Below are positions 44,297-52,551 of a stretch of 64,000 nucleotides of DNA, piece after piece (within the stretch, counting starts at the first letter, position 1; every line of letters begins with the position of its first letter). Below the pieces are notes generated by a model. The model ran no database searches. It saw only the letters and a list, made by a program, of their open reading frames with translations, and was not told the origin of the DNA. This DNA is from Marinobacter bohaiensis (GTDB lineage: Bacteria > Pseudomonadota > Gammaproteobacteria > Pseudomonadales > Oleiphilaceae): NCBI RefSeq assembly GCF_003258515.1, contig NZ_QGEH01000001.1, forward strand, positions 1,302,001-1,366,000, written 5' to 3'. The translations under genes and the position numbers were made by a program.

Positions 44297-44971
44297 TCAG
44301 GGTTGTTCGAAGCGAATGCCGATCCGGTCGGCCGCCGCGAGCAGGTGTCGCTGCATCGCCCGGCGTGCCTGTTCGGCATCGCCGGTGGCGACCGCCTGGA
44401 TCACCGCGCGGTGTTCGTCGACGGTCTCCCAGACGCGTTGGGTGTTGGCGAATGGCAGGCGCAGGCTGTAGCCGATCTTGATCCGGCTTTCCTGCATTAC
44501 CTCCGCCAGTGACGGATTGCCCGAATGGCGGGCGATTCGCTTGTGGAATTCCAGGTCCCACTCGGCGGCGGCCACAAGGTCCAGTCGGGTCAGTGCGCGC
44601 TCTAACTGGCCCTGTGTCTCCTGCAGTTCATCGACGGCGGTGTTGCCGTGTCGGGCGGCGAGGGCGGCGGCGGCCGGCTCCACGATGTAGCGCAGCTGGA
44701 AAATGGATTCGGCGGTGACGCCGGCGGGTCCGCGGGGCACATCATCGCTGCTGTGGGGCGTGCGTTCGCTGACATAGACCCCCTTGCCGGGATGGGAGCG
44801 AACCAGCCCCAGGGCTTCGAGCATTGAGATCGCTTCGCGCAGGGAGGTCCGGCTGATCCCCAGGCTTTCGGCCAGCGCCCGCTGCGAGGGCAAGCGGCTG
44901 CCGGGGGCGTAGTCGGCGCTGGTGATTTTCCGTTGCAGCGCCTGGGCTGCCACGCTGGAAAGCGTTGACAT
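44297..44971 (-). CDS. GntR family regulator, FadR/FCD type
   Basis: 224 residues from the ATG at 44971. The winged helix (about 1-65) includes RLPSQRALAESLGISRTSLREAISMLEALGLV, and the FCD ligand domain (about 80-215) contains DLEFHKRIARHSGN. As the first gene of the ABC importer operon it probably represses it and itself. Candidate operator sequence lies 33-60 bp upstream of its start. Confidence 0.9.
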   Translation of the reverse strand: MSTLSSVAAQALQRKITSADYAPGSRLPSQRALAESLGISRTSLREAISMLEALGLVRSHPGKGVYVSERTPHSSDDVPRGPAGVTAESIFQLRYIVEPAAAALAARHGNTAVDELQETQGQLERALTRLDLVAAAEWDLEFHKRIARHSGNPSLAEVMQESRIKIGYSLRLPFANTQRVWETVDEHRAVIQAVATGDAEQARRAMQRHLLAAADRIGIRFEQP

Positions 44972-45330
44972 GGTGTGCGCACTCTCCCTCAAAAGACATG
45001 TGGGGTCAGACTGGTCCAACTGGTCTGATCAGTTATTCGGGTGAGAGCGAGTTGCGTGCCAGTTTTCTGGTCAGCTTTTAGTGCTATGAAAAATAGTAGG
45101 TTTCTGGCAATCATGGACGTACCAGTGCCGTCCGGGGCGTGGTCGTTCGCGGCGCACAGGGTCTTTGCCTTGCACCGGATTGGCGCGCCGCAGGAGCGTG
45201 GAGCCTTTGCTTTGAATCAGTCGGGCCAGAGTCCCGTCTGGTTAACTCACTGACCTACTGCTTGTCGATGGCGGCTCTGGCCAAGGCGCCCGCCCGCCGA
45301 AGTGGTGATTTCACATCAAGGGACGGGGCA
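44972..45330. other. upstream region of the GntR/ABC operon
   Basis: About 360 bp between the GntR start and the LysR stop. It holds three GGTC units 9 bp apart and an imperfect dyad. The rest shows no gene. Confidence 0.5.
45004..45031 (-). promoter_or_regulatory. candidate GntR operator
   Basis: GGTC recurs at 45004, 45013 and 45022. TGGTC-T-GATCA at 45021-45031 is an imperfect dyad close to the FadR-family TGGT-N3-ACCA form. It is 33-60 bp upstream of the gntR start, where a promoter is expected. No binding data. Confidence 0.4.
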
Positions 45331-46227
45331 CTAGCTGTCTTTTCGCAGTCCCGCAAAGGCGTTGGCGACGTAGCCCGCCAGGGCGTCCACGGCTTCGCCG
45401 GTCTGGGTGTTCTGCAGCATTTCGATCTGGTAGTGCCCCAACGGTGGCAGACCGGTGTTTTCCGGCACTTCCCGGATGGGTTTTTCGAGCAGGCTCCGGG
45501 GGAAGGGCGCGACGGCCAGGTCGGCTTCCATGGCGGCGCGTTGGCCGGCGCAGTGCTCGCAGTTGTAGGCCACGCGATAGGGGATGTCGGCCTTGTCCAG
45601 CGCGGCCAGGGCGGCGCCACGCCAGACGCATCCGGGGTTGGCGAAGGCGACCGGCAAGGGGCGCCGATCGACGGCCGTGCCGCCGTCGCGATGGGCCCAC
45701 ACCAGCGGTTCGGTGTGCACCACGGTGCCGTGACGGGCCTGTCCGTCGTCGCCGTTGCAGGTGATCAGCGCCAGGTCGAGGTCGCCCCCATCGATACGGT
45801 CGCGCAGCAGTTCGCTGCTGGCGACCACCACGTCCACCTGCAGAGCCGGGTGGGAGCGGGCGGACTCGGCCAGGATGCTGGGCAGGATGCGGGTGCCGAC
45901 ATCGTCCGTGGTGCCGATACGGACCGTACCGCTCAGGGCGGGACGCAGGAATTCAGATACCGCTTCCTCATTGAGCTTGAGCAGCCGCCGGCTATAGCGC
46001 AGCAGGGTCTCGCCTTCCGGTGTCAGGCTGACCCGGCGGGCCTCGCGTACGAACAGCTTCTGCCCCAGGGTTTCTTCCAGTCGCTTGATCTGCATGCTGA
46101 CCGCCGAGGTGGTCCGAAAGACCTGGCGGGCGGCGCGGCTGAAGCTGGCGGTTTCGGCGATGGCGACGAAGCTGCGCAGCACGTCGCTTTCCAGCAGCGG
46201 TAGCGAGGGTTTCATTTGGGTGCCCAT
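45331..46227 (-). CDS. LysR family transcriptional regulator
   Basis: 298 residues with AGGTGG about 7 bases before the ATG; a second ATG four codons later is possible. Winged helix at residues 12-70 (LRSFVAIAETASFSRAARQVFRTTSAVSMQIKRLEETLG), then a substrate-binding-like effector domain (about 95-290). It is divergent from a DUF1127 gene with 148 bp between, and a perfect 8-bp inverted repeat lies in the gap. Effector unknown. Confidence 0.9.
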   Translation of the reverse strand: MGTQMKPSLPLLESDVLRSFVAIAETASFSRAARQVFRTTSAVSMQIKRLEETLGQKLFVREARRVSLTPEGETLLRYSRRLLKLNEEAVSEFLRPALSGTVRIGTTDDVGTRILPSILAESARSHPALQVDVVVASSELLRDRIDGGDLDLALITCNGDDGQARHGTVVHTEPLVWAHRDGGTAVDRRPLPVAFANPGCVWRGAALAALDKADIPYRVAYNCEHCAGQRAAMEADLAVAPFPRSLLEKPIREVPENTGLPPLGHYQIEMLQNTQTGEAVDALAGYVANAFAGLRKDS

Positions 46228-46244
46228 GGATCCACCTGCGTTCA

Positions 46245-46275
46245 GAAATATTTAAAGTGCAGTGTAGAATATTTC
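46245..46275. promoter_or_regulatory. inverted repeat in the LysR / DUF1127 gap
   Basis: GAAATATT (46245-46252) and AATATTTC (46268-46275) form a perfect inverted repeat with a 15-base spacer, in an AT-rich stretch. It is a fair candidate for LysR binding, as LysR sites have an A/T-rich dyad (T-N11-A). Confidence 0.5.
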
Positions 46276-46375
46276 GATTGTTTGAACAAAAAGAAGCGCG
46301 CAACCTGTCTAAAACGGTGAGAGGTCACCGTATTGCGAACACCGGCGCAGCCGGGACACTCGAGGAGGACAGACC

Positions 46376-46693
46376 ATGTGCGAGATTCAGCAACAAACCC
46401 GACAGCAAGAGGCCCCGGTGCCGGATAAAGCCCGGGTCCGGATGCCCGAGTTCTACATGCCGGCCATGCCGCCGCTGGCACTGACTGAGGCATTGGACCG
46501 CTGGTTGAAGTTGTGGGCGCGCCGGCGTCGGTTCCGTCGCCTGCTGCAACTGGACGATCAGCAGTTGGGGGTTCTCGGGGTAACGCGTGAAGCGCTGATG
46601 GAGGCGGCGCGACAGCCGCTGCAGGAGGATGCTTTCGAGGTCCTGGCCCGGCGACTGCAGGGCCGGGCCTCGGAGCAGGGCGGTCAGGCCTGA
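46376..46693 (+). CDS. DUF1127 domain-containing protein
   Basis: 105 residues with GAGGAGG about 8 bases before the ATG. The C-terminal DUF1127 segment (about 50-90) is the Arg-rich RRRRFRRLLQLDDQQL followed by LGVTREALMEAARQP. Small DUF1127 proteins in proteobacteria affect RNA and phosphate metabolism. The N-terminal 45 residues are not recognised. LysR divergent control is likely. Confidence 0.82.
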   Translation: MCEIQQQTRQQEAPVPDKARVRMPEFYMPAMPPLALTEALDRWLKLWARRRRFRRLLQLDDQQLGVLGVTREALMEAARQPLQEDAFEVLARRLQGRASEQGGQA

Positions 46694-46712
46694 CGGCTGA
46701 CCGCCGGTCGTA

Positions 46713-47315
46713 TTACTCGAAGTGACCGTGGACGGCGTGCACGATGTCCGAGAAGGAGCGGGCGCGTGCACGGCTGTCCAGGGCGATGTGCAGGCGACGG
46801 GCTACCACGCTGGCGGAAACGAGGCCGCACAGGCAGGTGGTTCCCGGGTGCTGGGCGTCATCCTCGAACACCAGGAAGTGTTCGGTGTGGGCGCGGTTGA
46901 AGGTTTCCACCACGTCGCCCACACGCATCCGCTCCAGGTCCCGGATATGGACGCTGGGGAATTCGCTGGCCGGGTGCATGATGTCGCTGACCTGCAGGTC
47001 GTCCTGGCTGATGCCCATGGCGTGTGCCTGGGCCATGACCCGCTTGCCCAGGATGTCCTTGAGGCCGATCAGGCCGAGGAATTCACCACGGTGGTTGATC
47101 ACCAGTTTCAGCGGCACGTCGGCGGACTTCATCAATGAGCGCGCTTCCTTCACATCCAGGTCGGCGCTGATGGTGGCCGGGCGCTTGTGCCGGAAGTCGC
47201 GCATGACGCTGGTGGCCGCGTCGTCCGGCGTCAGGTCCTGGTGCTGCTGGGGATCCACGATCCGCTGGTTACCGATAACTTCATGGGTCGGAAGTGCCTT
47301 GTAGTTCTGCATCAT
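46713..47315 (-). CDS. CBS-domain protein
   Basis: 200 residues from the ATG at 47315 (ATGATG; the next ATG is equally possible). GAGAGA lies about 10 bases upstream. One CBS-type unit is clear: MRDFRHKRPATISADLDVKEARSLMKSADVPLKLVINHRGEFLGLIGLKDILG. A second unit covers VSDIMHPASEFPSVHIRDLERMRVGDVVETFN. CBS pairs bind adenosyl nucleotides and regulate partner proteins. No other domain is present, so it is a stand-alone CBS protein. It is convergent with the DUF1127 gene. Confidence 0.82.
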   Translation of the reverse strand: MMQNYKALPTHEVIGNQRIVDPQQHQDLTPDDAATSVMRDFRHKRPATISADLDVKEARSLMKSADVPLKLVINHRGEFLGLIGLKDILGKRVMAQAHAMGISQDDLQVSDIMHPASEFPSVHIRDLERMRVGDVVETFNRAHTEHFLVFEDDAQHPGTTCLCGLVSASVVARRLHIALDSRARARSFSDIVHAVHGHFE

Positions 47316-47411
47316 AAAACAATCTCTCAGCTCTGATTCGTAAAACGATTCGTCAAAACGTCGTTGTGATCCGCCGGTGTCGTTGGCGGACACGGTCGTG
47401 ATGTCGGGGAA

Positions 47412-47720
47412 TCAGTGCTGAGCTGGCGGACCCTGGGGTTGTACGGGGTAGTAGACCGAGCGGGCCTGGATCGCGGGGCGGGGTGTCGCGCCAAGGAGCT
47501 GACGCGCCACCAGCAGGAACAGACCGATGCTCAGCGTGATCAGCAGGGGATCCTCGGCCGGCGGTGAATCGCTGCCGGGGTTGGACTGGAGATCGAATGA
47601 CACACCGCTGACCAGGGCCTGATCCACCGCCAGATCGGACGGTTGGGACAGACTGGAGCCGATCACGAACAGCGTAATCGCGAGTGCGATCAGGAGTCGG
47701 CTGGCGGGTGTGTTGAGCAT
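47412..47720 (-). CDS. small membrane/secreted protein, unknown
   Basis: 102 residues from the ATG at 47720, with AGGA about 9 bases upstream. It has an N-terminal hydrophobic segment (about residues 9-26), a polar Ser/Pro-rich loop, and a second helix around residues 58-75 (ITLSIGLFLLVARQLLG), then a Pro/Gln-rich tail. The family is not recognised. It shares strand with the CBS gene downstream (96 bp). Confidence 0.5.
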   Translation of the reverse strand: MLNTPASRLLIALAITLFVIGSSLSQPSDLAVDQALVSGVSFDLQSNPGSDSPPAEDPLLITLSIGLFLLVARQLLGATPRPAIQARSVYYPVQPQGPPAQH

Positions 47721-47928
47721 GGCGCTTTCCTGCGTTTGATTTGACCTGTCGATGGGCATTGAACCGATGCTTCGGTGTCCTTCGACAGACTCTACGTTAT
47801 TCCAATCCACACCTATGAGTATAGGTCTGAGCGGAGGGATTTAAATAACGTAGATTTACTTATATTTCGATAGCTACATATTGTGAGCGGTTATCGCGGG
47901 CACACTGTTGTGCATACCCTGAAAATTC

Positions 47929-47943
47929 GCACCTAATCAGTGC
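47929..47943 (+). promoter_or_regulatory. NtrC-type dyad
   Basis: GCAC, 7 bases (CTAATCA), GTGC. NtrC sites have the form GCAC-N7-GTGC (as in TGCACC...GGTGCA). The spacing is exact. It lies about 110 bp upstream of the sigma-54 -24 element, a usual distance for an enhancer. Confidence 0.6.
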
Positions 47944-47979
47944 GCCTAAGAGAGGGTGTCATTGGTTTTTCGCGCAATA

Positions 47980-47996
47980 TTGTGCGGTCTGCACAA
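47980..47996. promoter_or_regulatory. TTGTGC-N5-GCACAA dyad upstream of codB
   Basis: A perfect 6-bp inverted repeat with a 5-base spacer (GGTCT). It lies about 45 bp upstream of the -24 element. It may be a site for the PucR-type regulator in the same operon. It also resembles the ATTGTGC core seen near ohr at 53089. Confidence 0.45.
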
Positions 47997-48040
47997 AATT
48001 TACAGCCGCAAACAGGCATTCCGGGCATCCTGTCCCGAGT

Positions 48041-48055
48041 TGGCACAGGCGTTGC
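48041..48055 (+). promoter_or_regulatory. sigma-54 promoter of codB
   Basis: TGGCAC-N5-TTGC, preceded by T, so the GG and GC are 10 bases apart as required. This matches the -24/-12 consensus. Expected start is near 48067, about 65 bp before the codB ATG. Nitrogen control of cytosine use fits this. Confidence 0.75.
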
Positions 48056-48131
48056 GCTGAGCGGGTTAAGCGTTTCATTCCAGAGCTGCCTGCCTGTTTC
48101 AGGCCTGTCCGACTATTTCAGGAGAGCAACC

Positions 48132-49415
48132 ATGAGTCATTCCGTTCAGCCCGGAGAACAGGATTATCCGCTCAGCCCGGTTCCGGCCTCGGCCCGCAAG
48201 AGCGTCTGGTCGATGGGCCTCGTGCTGCTGGGCTTCACCTTCTTCACGGCCACCATGTGGGCCGGCGGCAGCGTCGGCACGGCTTTCCTCTTTGAGGATA
48301 TGCTGCTGGTTCTGCTGGTCGGCAACCTGCTGCTGGGCAGCTACGCTGCGATTCTCGGCTATATTGCCGCCCGTTCCGGGCTCAATACGGCATTGATGAG
48401 CCGTTTCGCCTTCGGTCGAGCCGGCAGCAAGCTGTCCGATTTCATCCTCGGTTTCACCCAGATTGGCTGGTACGCCTGGGGGACGGCAACCATGGCGATG
48501 CTTCTGGTCAAGATGACCGGCCTGTCTGAAAGCTGGACCCTGCCGCTGATGGTCCTTTTTGGCTTCGGGTTCTGCATCAGTGCCTTTATCGGTTACCGCG
48601 GCCTGGAATGGCTGTCGCGCCTGGCGGTGCCGGCGATGATCGTGCTGATCGCCATCAGTCTGTCCATTGCTGCCTCCGACGGCGGCGGTCTGGCCGGACT
48701 CAGTGCCATTGTTCCCAGCGAACCGATGGGCGTGGCCGCGGCCATTACTCTGGTGTTCGGCACCTTCGTGAGCGGTGGCACCCAGGCCACCAACTGGACC
48801 CGCTTTGCCCGCTCCGGCAAAACGGCGGTGATAGCGACCCTGGCGGCGTTCTTTGTCGGCAACGGCCTGATGACCCTGGTGGGCGCCTTCGGCGCGCTGG
48901 TCTACCAGCAGTCGGACATCGTCGACATCATGGTCGCGCAGGGGCTGGCGACGCTGGGTATCCTGATGCTCTTCCTCAACCTCTGGACCACCCAGGACAA
49001 CACCGTCTACAACTTCGCCGTGGCCGGCTGCAATATGTTCCACACCCGCCGGCGCAAGCTGGTGACGGTGATCGGCGCCGCGATTGGTACGCTGCTGGCG
49101 GTGCTGGGCATGTACGAGTGGCTGATCCCGTTCCTGATCCTGCTGGGAACCTTCATTCCGCCCATCGGCGGGGTGATCATGGCCAACTACTTCGTGGCGC
49201 ATCGGGCGGACTACGGCGATCCCATGAGCGACGCACTGCCGGCCTTCAACGCCACCGGGCTGGCGGCTTATGCTATCGGCTCACTGGCGGCCTATACATC
49301 GCCCTGGATCGCGCCGCTGGTCGGCGTGCTGATTGCGGCAGCGGCCTACGCGCTGATCCATGTGGCCAGCGACGCGGTTCGGGATCGCCGGGCCCAGAGC
49401 CTGAAGGCGATCTGA
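48132..49415 (+). CDS. codB: cytosine permease
   Basis: 427 residues from the ATG at 48132, with GGAGAG about 6 bases upstream; the frame is open earlier but without a ribosome site. About twelve helices. It matches the NCS1 family CodB: ARSGLNTALMSRFAFGRAGSKL, FTQIGWYAWGTATMAMLL, FGTFVSGGTQATNWTRFAR and WTTQDNTVYNFAVAGCNMF. Cytosine deaminase lies two genes downstream in the same operon. Transport is by symport with H+ or Na+. Confidence 0.93.
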   Translation: MSHSVQPGEQDYPLSPVPASARKSVWSMGLVLLGFTFFTATMWAGGSVGTAFLFEDMLLVLLVGNLLLGSYAAILGYIAARSGLNTALMSRFAFGRAGSKLSDFILGFTQIGWYAWGTATMAMLLVKMTGLSESWTLPLMVLFGFGFCISAFIGYRGLEWLSRLAVPAMIVLIAISLSIAASDGGGLAGLSAIVPSEPMGVAAAITLVFGTFVSGGTQATNWTRFARSGKTAVIATLAAFFVGNGLMTLVGAFGALVYQQSDIVDIMVAQGLATLGILMLFLNLWTTQDNTVYNFAVAGCNMFHTRRRKLVTVIGAAIGTLLAVLGMYEWLIPFLILLGTFIPPIGGVIMANYFVAHRADYGDPMSDALPAFNATGLAAYAIGSLAAYTSPWIAPLVGVLIAAAAYALIHVASDAVRDRRAQSLKAI

Positions 49416-49418
49416 ATC

Positions 49419-50168
49419 ATGGCGATTACCTGCGGCGCGATCCCCTCGCTGCCAGGACTGGAAGCGATCCAGTTACGCGGTGGTCGCAGCGGCGCCGATC
49501 GGGTGGTGCGCTGGCCTTATGTAGCGGAGAACCGGTCGTTCAGTCCCTGGGTGAAAGGCGGCGAACTGGTGTTCATCACCGGCATCAGCCGCCACCGCAG
49601 CCCGGACAACCTGGCCGAGCTGGTTTACGAGGGCGTCGAGGCCGGTATTGCCGGCCTGGTGGTCCTGACCGGCGCGGCCTACATCGGCCAGTTGCCGGCG
49701 CCGCTGATGCGCCTGGCGGACGAGCAGGGCCTGCCGCTGCTGGAACAGCCCTATTCGCTGCCCATGGTGACGGTGACCGAAGTGATTTGCCGCGCCCTGA
49801 TCGCTGATGAGAACCGACCTGGTACGCCGGATAACGGGGAGACACTGGCGTCGGCGCTGGTCGAGCGGCTCGGTGGTCGTCAGGCGGTGGCCGCACTGGT
49901 GGACGGTCCGTTGAATCAGCGCGCGGACCTGGTCACGGCGATGGCGCCGACCCTCGACGCCTGGCTGGCCAGCGGCGGCAACCTGTCGGCGGCGGCCGAA
50001 TCCCTCGGAGCGCATCGCAACAGCGTGCGCTACCGTCTCAATAAACTGTTTCGCGAGACCGGCCTGGCGCCGGACTCCGCGCAATCCATCGAAATCCTCG
50101 TGCTCGCCCGCGCACTGCTGCGGGATGCGGGAGACGCAGTACAGCCACATCCAGGAGACCTTTCATGA
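49419..50168 (+). CDS. PucR family transcriptional regulator
   Basis: 249 residues. PucR N-terminal domain (about 10-125: ENRSFSPWVKGGELVFITG) and a C-terminal PucR helix-turn-helix (ASGGNLSAAAESLGAHRNSVRYRLNKLF). PucR regulators control purine or related catabolism. Here it lies between codB and codA, 3 bp after codB and overlapping codA by 4 bp, so it should control cytosine use. The middle region of typical longer PucR proteins is missing, giving a short form. Confidence 0.87.
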   Translation: MAITCGAIPSLPGLEAIQLRGGRSGADRVVRWPYVAENRSFSPWVKGGELVFITGISRHRSPDNLAELVYEGVEAGIAGLVVLTGAAYIGQLPAPLMRLADEQGLPLLEQPYSLPMVTVTEVICRALIADENRPGTPDNGETLASALVERLGGRQAVAALVDGPLNQRADLVTAMAPTLDAWLASGGNLSAAAESLGAHRNSVRYRLNKLFRETGLAPDSAQSIEILVLARALLRDAGDAVQPHPGDLS

Positions 50169-51463
50169 CCGAATCGCTCAGCGCCATCTGCAACGCGCGC
50201 CTGCCCGGCCAGGCCGGACTGTTCCGGCTGCCCATTACCGCCGGACGCTTCGGCGCGCCGCAAGCCCAGTCGCATTCGAAGCCGCAGCCGGTGGGCGAGG
50301 GCGAGTTCGACGCTGCCGGGCAGCTGGTGACGGCACCTTTTGTGGAGCCACACATCCACCTGGATGCCGCCCTGACCGCCGGCGAGCCGCGCTGGAATCG
50401 CAGCGGCACCCTGTTTGAGGGCATCGAGTGCTGGTCGGAGCGCAAACCCATGCTGACCCGGGACGATGTGGTCGGTCGCGCCGAGCAGACCCTGAAGCTG
50501 TTCGCCGCCCACGGCATCCAGTACGTGCGCACCCATGTGGATGTGACTGATCCGTCCCTGGTGGCGCTGGACGCCATGCTGGAAGTGCGCGAGCGGGTGC
50601 GCGACGCCGTCGACCTGCAGATCGTGGCCTTCCCCCAGGAGGGCATCCTGTCCTTCCCGGACGGCCAGGCGCTGATGGCCGATGCACTGGAACGCGGCGC
50701 CGATGTGGTGGGCGGTATCCCGCATTTCGAGTTTACCCGGGACTACGGCGTCGAGTCGGTCAAGATCCTGATGGACCTGGCCGAGCGCCACGACCGCCTG
50801 GTGGATGTCCACTGCGACGAGATCGACGACCCCGAATCCCGTTTCCTGGAAGTGCTGGCCGCCGAGGCCCTGGCCCGGGACTACGGCCGCCGTGTCAGCG
50901 CCAGCCACACCTGCGCCATGCACGCCTACAACAATGCCTACTGTAGCCGCCTGTTCCGGCTGCTGACCAAGTCCGGTCTGCGTTTCGTGGCCCTGCCCAC
51001 CGAGAACCTGCATTTGCAGGGGCGTTTTGACGGCTATCCCAAGCGGCGCGGCGTCACGCGGGTGCCGGAGTTGCTGGATGCGGGGCTGAAAGTGGCCTTC
51101 GGCCAGGATTCCATCCGCGATCCCTGGTACCCCATGGGCAACGGCAACCTGTTGCGTACTCTGGACGTGGGGCTGCACGCCTGTCACATGCTGGGCATGG
51201 ACCGGATCGAGTCGGCGCTGGAGCTGATCACCGACAACGGCGCTGCGGTGATGAATCTGCCCGAGTACGGTATTGGCGAGGGCTTGCCGGCCCGCTGCGT
51301 GGTGCTCAACGGCGAATCTCCCTACGAGGTGCTGCTTAACCAGACCCCGGTACGGGCGTCGATCCGTGACGGCCGCGTGCTGGTACAACGCAGGCCGGAG
51401 ACACCGGAAGTGGCCGGCTGGCCGGATTCGCCGGCCGGTGGTGCGTTGCACGCGAACCGGTGA
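50165..51463 (+). CDS. codA: cytosine deaminase
   Basis: 432 residues. Amidohydrolase metal ligands: EPHIHLDAAL (about residue 58-67), HCDEIDDPES, SHTCAMHAYNN and FGQDSIRDPWYPMGNGN. These match CodA, which converts cytosine to uracil and ammonia. It overlaps the PucR gene by 4 bp. With codB it forms a cytosine uptake and deamination operon under sigma-54 control. Confidence 0.94.
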   Translation: MTESLSAICNARLPGQAGLFRLPITAGRFGAPQAQSHSKPQPVGEGEFDAAGQLVTAPFVEPHIHLDAALTAGEPRWNRSGTLFEGIECWSERKPMLTRDDVVGRAEQTLKLFAAHGIQYVRTHVDVTDPSLVALDAMLEVRERVRDAVDLQIVAFPQEGILSFPDGQALMADALERGADVVGGIPHFEFTRDYGVESVKILMDLAERHDRLVDVHCDEIDDPESRFLEVLAAEALARDYGRRVSASHTCAMHAYNNAYCSRLFRLLTKSGLRFVALPTENLHLQGRFDGYPKRRGVTRVPELLDAGLKVAFGQDSIRDPWYPMGNGNLLRTLDVGLHACHMLGMDRIESALELITDNGAAVMNLPEYGIGEGLPARCVVLNGESPYEVLLNQTPVRASIRDGRVLVQRRPETPEVAGWPDSPAGGALHANR

Positions 51464-51512
51464 CATGAGGGCCGCCCGAAAGGCCGTTGCCCGGACGGGA
51501 GGGGCCGTGACA

Positions 51513-51544
51513 CAGAGACAGTCGTACAGAGACAGCGGTACAGA
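51513..51544. repeat. 14-bp tandem repeat after codA
   Basis: CAGAGACAGTCGTA at 51513-51526 and CAGAGACAGCGGTA at 51527-51540, then CAGA. Two mismatches between copies. It lies about 50 bp after codA; no function is apparent. Confidence 0.6.
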
Positions 51545-51740
51545 ACGAGTGGCACAAATGTGCCGTTGATTTTGCAAAGCTTGGCAGTCATCAACTGGCG
51601 GTCATGGGCTGCAGCGCCAATAATGGGAGTGGACGTCATCAACGTGATGCAGGGACTGGCAGCGCGATCATTCCCGGCATTTTCCAGGCCCGGACGCCCG
51701 CTCCTTTCGGGAGCCCCGGAATGCCAAGACCTGGTAGGCC

Positions 51741-52526
51741 ATGTTGGTGCTGCATTCGCTTTACGCAACGGTTTTGATCATCGTCACTGTGCTGGCTGCT
51801 CCCGGCACCCGGGGAGCGGACCTCCGCGAGGATATCCCCGACGAATTGACCGCCGCCCTGGCGGAAGTGGATTACCCACCGTTCTATTTTGTTGAACAGG
51901 GCCAACTGACCGGAATCTCCATTGACGTACTGGAACACGTTGCCGGCAATCTGGGTATTCGCATCCGGTATACCCGCTTGTCCTGGCCACGGGTTCTGCA
52001 GTCGCTCGAGTTCGGTCGGGTGGATATGATCACCACCTTTTTCCAGACACCAGCCCGGGCCCGGTACGTGGTCTATACCGGTGAGTCCCACGCCTCGGAA
52101 AGCAATCACTTCTTCACCCGCAAGGGCAGCGAGGTCACCTTCAACGGTGACCTGCAGACCCTGTCCGGCTACCTGATCGGCACGATTCGCGGCTACAGCT
52201 ATGGCGACGCCTTTGACGATGCGGGTTTCCTGACAACCGATGCGGTGCTCGACGAGCGGACGCTGGTGCGGATGGTGGCCGGCGAACGTTTCAAGCTGGC
52301 CATCGGCAACCCGTTTGCGATCCGGCAGGAGGCGCTGAATCAGGGCGTGGCGGATCAACTGGCGTTTCTTGACCCGGCCGTCGACAGCAGCCCGATTTTC
52401 ATGGGGTTCAGTCGCGAGCTGAAGTGGGCGGACGAGCTGGCCGAGCACTTTACCCAGGCCATTCGGGCGTTCAAGGACACCGCTCGCTATCAGCAACTGC
52501 TGGAAAGGTACGCGCTGGCCGAATAG
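51741..52526 (+). CDS. orphan SBP_bac_3 periplasmic binding protein
   Basis: 261 residues with a signal peptide of about 25 residues (ends GTRGA). The binding domain: DYPPFYFVEQGQLTGISIDVLEHV, LSWPRVLQSLEFGRVDMITTFFQTPARARYVVYTG and a C-terminal FKDTARYQQLLERYAL. No permease or ATPase is adjacent. Orphan proteins of this type occur as sensors or with distant importers. 277 bp separate it from codA. Confidence 0.82.
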   Translation: MLVLHSLYATVLIIVTVLAAPGTRGADLREDIPDELTAALAEVDYPPFYFVEQGQLTGISIDVLEHVAGNLGIRIRYTRLSWPRVLQSLEFGRVDMITTFFQTPARARYVVYTGESHASESNHFFTRKGSEVTFNGDLQTLSGYLIGTIRGYSYGDAFDDAGFLTTDAVLDERTLVRMVAGERFKLAIGNPFAIRQEALNQGVADQLAFLDPAVDSSPIFMGFSRELKWADELAEHFTQAIRAFKDTARYQQLLERYALAE

Positions 52527-52551
52527 CGGGCCGGCCAGCGCGTGTCGGGTA

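Larger units (their letters stand above)
47721..48131. other. regulatory region upstream of codB
   Basis: 411 bp between divergent genes. The first half is AT-rich. The second half carries the sites listed separately: an NtrC-like dyad, a TTGTGC dyad and a sigma-54 promoter. The open codB frame extends upstream into this region but without a good ribosome site. Confidence 0.6.

Noticed and set aside
47940-48131. 64-codon N-terminal extension of CodB
   Set aside because: It would cover the sigma-54 promoter and the dyads, and a good ribosome site precedes the ATG at 48132.
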